A stretch of 64,000 nt of DNA from Piliocolobus tephrosceles. Its lineage: Eukaryota; Chordata; Mammalia; Primates; Cercopithecidae. Numbering within the stretch: position 1 is the stretch's first letter; each line of letters starts with the position of its first letter. Below the pieces are notes generated by a model that worked only from the letters and a program-made list of their open reading frames with translations, had not been told where the DNA came from and searched no databases. The stretch is taken from the NCBI RefSeq assembly GCF_002776525.5, contig NC_045437.1, positions 140,059,639 through 140,123,638 on the forward strand, written 5' to 3'. Both the position numbers and the translations under genes were made by a program. This document shows, one piece after another, positions 47,098-64,000 of the stretch.

Positions 47098-48110
47098 ACA
47101 CAGTGCGACCCCAGCACCCAGGGTATAAACTCTGGCACCAAGAAAAAAAAACCAAAATATTAAAATACTTTAGCTTCTTAGTATTTGGGAGGTTAAGGGG
47201 GTCTCTGGGAGCCCTCAGCCACAGGTGGCCGAGCAAAGCCATGGCCGGCAGTCTCACCAGCTCGTCCACATCTGCCTGGGCCTGAGGCTGGGAGGGTGTG
47301 GGGACCGCGTCTGTACATGGGAACACGTTACTGGCAGACCCCTGGCCTGCCTCAGTCTTTTACCACAGGAAACACCACACATGTCATATCCCAGGGGGAA
47401 GAAAGGGGTGCAGGTGGGGCCCAGAGAACTGGGCCCCATGGCAAGGCAGTGCCCCAAGGCCCCATGGGAAGCCTTGAGGATGGGGTGGATACTGTAGGAA
47501 CCAGAGATTCTTTCCCCAGAACGGGAGGGTGAGATGTGAAGGTAGGAACCAGATGTGGAGGCTGGGAGTCCTCTCGAGGTGGCCACCCTCCCATCCAGCC
47601 TAGGACTGACTCTGGGGACCCAGCTGGCCACTTGGAAGAGCCTGGCTCGAAACAGTAAGAGAAATGTCCAGTCTGTCTCCCCCCGCCAGGCTCTCCTCCC
47701 CTACAGCCTGGAGGACAGGGACATATGGCAGCGAATACTGAGGGGCGCCCTGCGAAAGCAGGGAGTGATGGGTGACGAGAGGGGACGGTTGGCGGAACAC
47801 AGTGAGGGACAGAAAAGAGCCTCGTGGACTCCCTCCTACCAGGAAGCGGCCTCCCCAGGATCGGCTGGGAACGGAATGGACCTCTGCTGGCGAGGGAGGT
47901 CCCGTAGGCCACAGACCCAGCGGTGGGTGCTCCGAGGCGCTTGCAGACCCGCCTGGGTGCTCCCCCGGCCCCACCAGGCCTCCACAGAGTATTGCTCGTA
48001 AGTACGTGGCCGCCCGGGCCCAGCTTCCCACTCTGCAGGTCAGTTTGGCTCAGCGCGTGGCGGGACATCCCGGCTGTCACAAACTTTCAGTCTGGCTGTG
48101 GTGGCCGCAG

Positions 48111-62271
<14,161 letters not shown>

Positions 62272-62301
62272 CTGAGGAGGGGGTGGGGGAGAGGAGCTAT
62301 G

Positions 62302-62431
62302 GTGCCTTCTGGCATGATGGTGGTGGGAGGACTTTTCCTCAGAAGAAGGCCTAGCTGCTCCTCCTCATCGTGCCTTCTGGCATGATGGTGGTGGGAGGAC
62401 TTTTCCTCAGAAGAAGGCCTAGCTGCTCCTC
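62302..62431. repeat. 68-bp tandem duplication next to an NDST1 splice acceptor
   Basis: Two copies of a unit starting gtgccttctggcatgatgg lie at 62302-62363 and 62370-62431. They are identical over 62 bp, with a period of 68. The copies are intronic, ending about 30 nt upstream of the 62271 acceptor on the transcript strand. Perfect identity suggests a very recent event or an assembly duplication. Confidence 0.9.
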
Positions 62432-63734
62432 AGAAAGGCAGTCTCCATGTGGCTGCACAGCCCCGACCCTTGGGTGCAGCCTACAGCACAGCGTTCCCCC
62501 CAGTGAACTACAGGCCCTTGCCATTTTACAAACTTCACTGCTATTCTCTGCACAAAATGAGCAGACCTCAAAGCAACAGAGTGGGAATGCTTCTGGAAAC
62601 TTGGACTGCTACAGCCACGGTCCTTGCCTGGCCCTCTCTGAAGCAGCTCTCCCGGACACACTCTGCAAGCCCCCTTGCAATATTAGAACCTCACTTGGTA
62701 ACACTCGTTGTCATACACTGGGTTAGCCATATGTCATCTGTCTCCCCTCACGAAACTGTGAGCTCCAAGGGAGCAGGGAATGTGCCTGCCTTGTCACCAC
62801 CTCATCCCTGAAGTTCAGGGTTGAGGACCTGAAGGAGTGCCTAGAGTTTAGCACAAAGGCCTGGTGCTGAGGTCAGTGGGTGGATGCATGGATGGATGGA
62901 TGGATTGATGGACAAATGCACAAACCTTGCCTACCCACTGCTGCCCCAGCTCAACTGATGACAACTCATCCTTCAGCACCTCAGGCTAAAAACCCTGCAG
63001 TCATCTTGGAGTCCTCTCTTCCTCCCACACCCTACATCCAACTCATCTAACCACGGGCCTAACTATTCTAAGGCCAGAGTATGGCCAAGTCCCAACACCG
63101 GGCCCTGGTCCAAGCTGCTGCCCGCTCTGGTCTGGAAGACCGCAGTGCCTCCTAACTGGTCTCCCTGCTGCCACTTTTGTCCCCTACAGTCTCTGCTCCA
63201 CACAACAGCCAGAATGATAGAAATCCCTTTCAAAGATGAGTCAGATCATGCTCCATTCAAAACCTTCCCATCTCAGCCTAAAAGTCCATGGCCATCCAAT
63301 GGCTGGCCTTACATAGCCCTATCGATCTGGTCCGTCACCCACCCCTGACCTCATCTACCACCATCCCTCACTCCCCTGCAGTCATCCTGGCCTCCTATTT
63401 GGCCCTCAAACACAGTCAGCACAGCCTGCTTCAGGGCCTTTGCACTTGCTGTTCTCACAGTGTTCTTCCTCATGAGGCAGCGTGGCTTATTCCAGGAAGG
63501 CCCACCTAGCCACCTTATTTAAACCAGCTTCTCCTCTTGCCAGCATTCCTTCCTTCCATTCCCTGCTTAACTTTGTCCATGGCACTCATCACCATCTGAC
63601 CACTGTATACTTTACACACGCATGAGCATATGGTCTGTCTCCTGCCACTAGAATGTCAGGTCTACAAGGGCAGGAACTTTCCTCCGTTTTGTGCATTTCT
63701 GTGTCCCCAGTGCCAAGTAAAGGGATAGATGCAA
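62432..63734. other. Upstream NDST1 intron, partial
   Basis: Unique intronic DNA with a short (ATGG)n run at 62885-62903. The next exon upstream is not reached. Confidence 0.5.
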
Positions 63735-64000
63735 GGCTGGGCACAGTGGCTCATGGCTGTAATTCCCAGAACTTTGGGAGGCCAAGATGGGTGGATCCCC
63801 TGAGGTCAGGAGTTCGAGACCAGCCTGACCAACATGGAGAAACCCTGTCTCAACTAAAAATACAAAATTAGCCAGGTGTGGTGGTGCATGCCTGTCATCC
63901 CAGCTACTCGGGAGGCTGAAGCAGGAGAATTGCTTGAACCCAGGAGGTGGAGGTTGCGGTGAGCTGAGATCATATCATTGCACTCCAGCCTGGACAACAA
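63735..64000 (+). mobile_element. Alu running off the right edge
   Basis: A forward Alu beginning ggctgggcacagtgg and cut at the window end. Confidence 0.93.

Larger units (their letters stand above)
43220..48110 (-). other. NDST1: NDST1 3' untranslated region (about 4.9 kb)
   Basis: The region runs from the stop codon to the AATAAA at 43245-43240. I see no Alu or L1 in it, unlike the introns and intergenic DNA on either side, which suggests it is retained as transcript sequence. It does contain at least one MIR remnant (46285-46440), probably another near 43840-43945, an alternating AT tract (47062-47097), an 8-bp-stem hairpin (44902-44921) and a UGUACAUA Pumilio-type element (44828-44821). 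The exact cleavage site cannot be read from sequence alone. Confidence 0.8.

Overview
This is nuclear DNA from a primate, most likely an Old World monkey (Cercopithecidae). Alu elements are dense throughout. Several young copies (27607-27911, 31025-31321, 37465-37758) carry AluYR-type variants that I associate with cercopithecoid genomes: 'gctcaagcctg', 'gagacgggcgg', 'ctagccgggcgaggtgg' and 'ggcgtaaacc', or their complements. There are three runs of N: 11419-11428, 23075-23084 and 37065-37464.

The only protein-coding gene I can identify is NDST1, the Golgi bifunctional heparan sulfate N-deacetylase/N-sulfotransferase 1. It lies on the minus strand and enters from the right edge. Nine coding exons are present between 62271 and 48111. 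They encode residues 480-882 when numbered back from the stop codon on the 882-residue protein: the end of the N-deacetylase half and the whole N-sulfotransferase domain. All exon joins keep the reading frame. One intron starts with GC instead of GT. The 3' UTR is about 4.9 kb and ends near 43220, just past an AATAAA signal. The first exons, promoter and N-terminal half lie beyond position 64000.

Positions 1 to about 43215 appear intergenic. In the human 5q33 map the next gene downstream of NDST1 is SYNPO, but I recognise no SYNPO exon here. The stretch holds Alus (several nested), old L1 pieces (a large block at 31570-38585 has two L1s meeting tail to tail), a recent L1 3' end with target-site duplications at 454-856, MIR and MER5-like remnants, two DNA-transposon-like elements (7567-8100 and 21200-22028), microsatellites, minisatellites and short local duplications.

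The most notable observations are: a decayed copy of an NDST1 catalytic exon inside the following intron (54820-54984); the GC-AG intron at 59809; a 127/128-identical direct repeat (23452-23579 and 24902-25029); and a 68-bp tandem duplication beside a splice acceptor (62302-62431). I saw no bacterial, phage or CRISPR-like system and no wholly new gene system.
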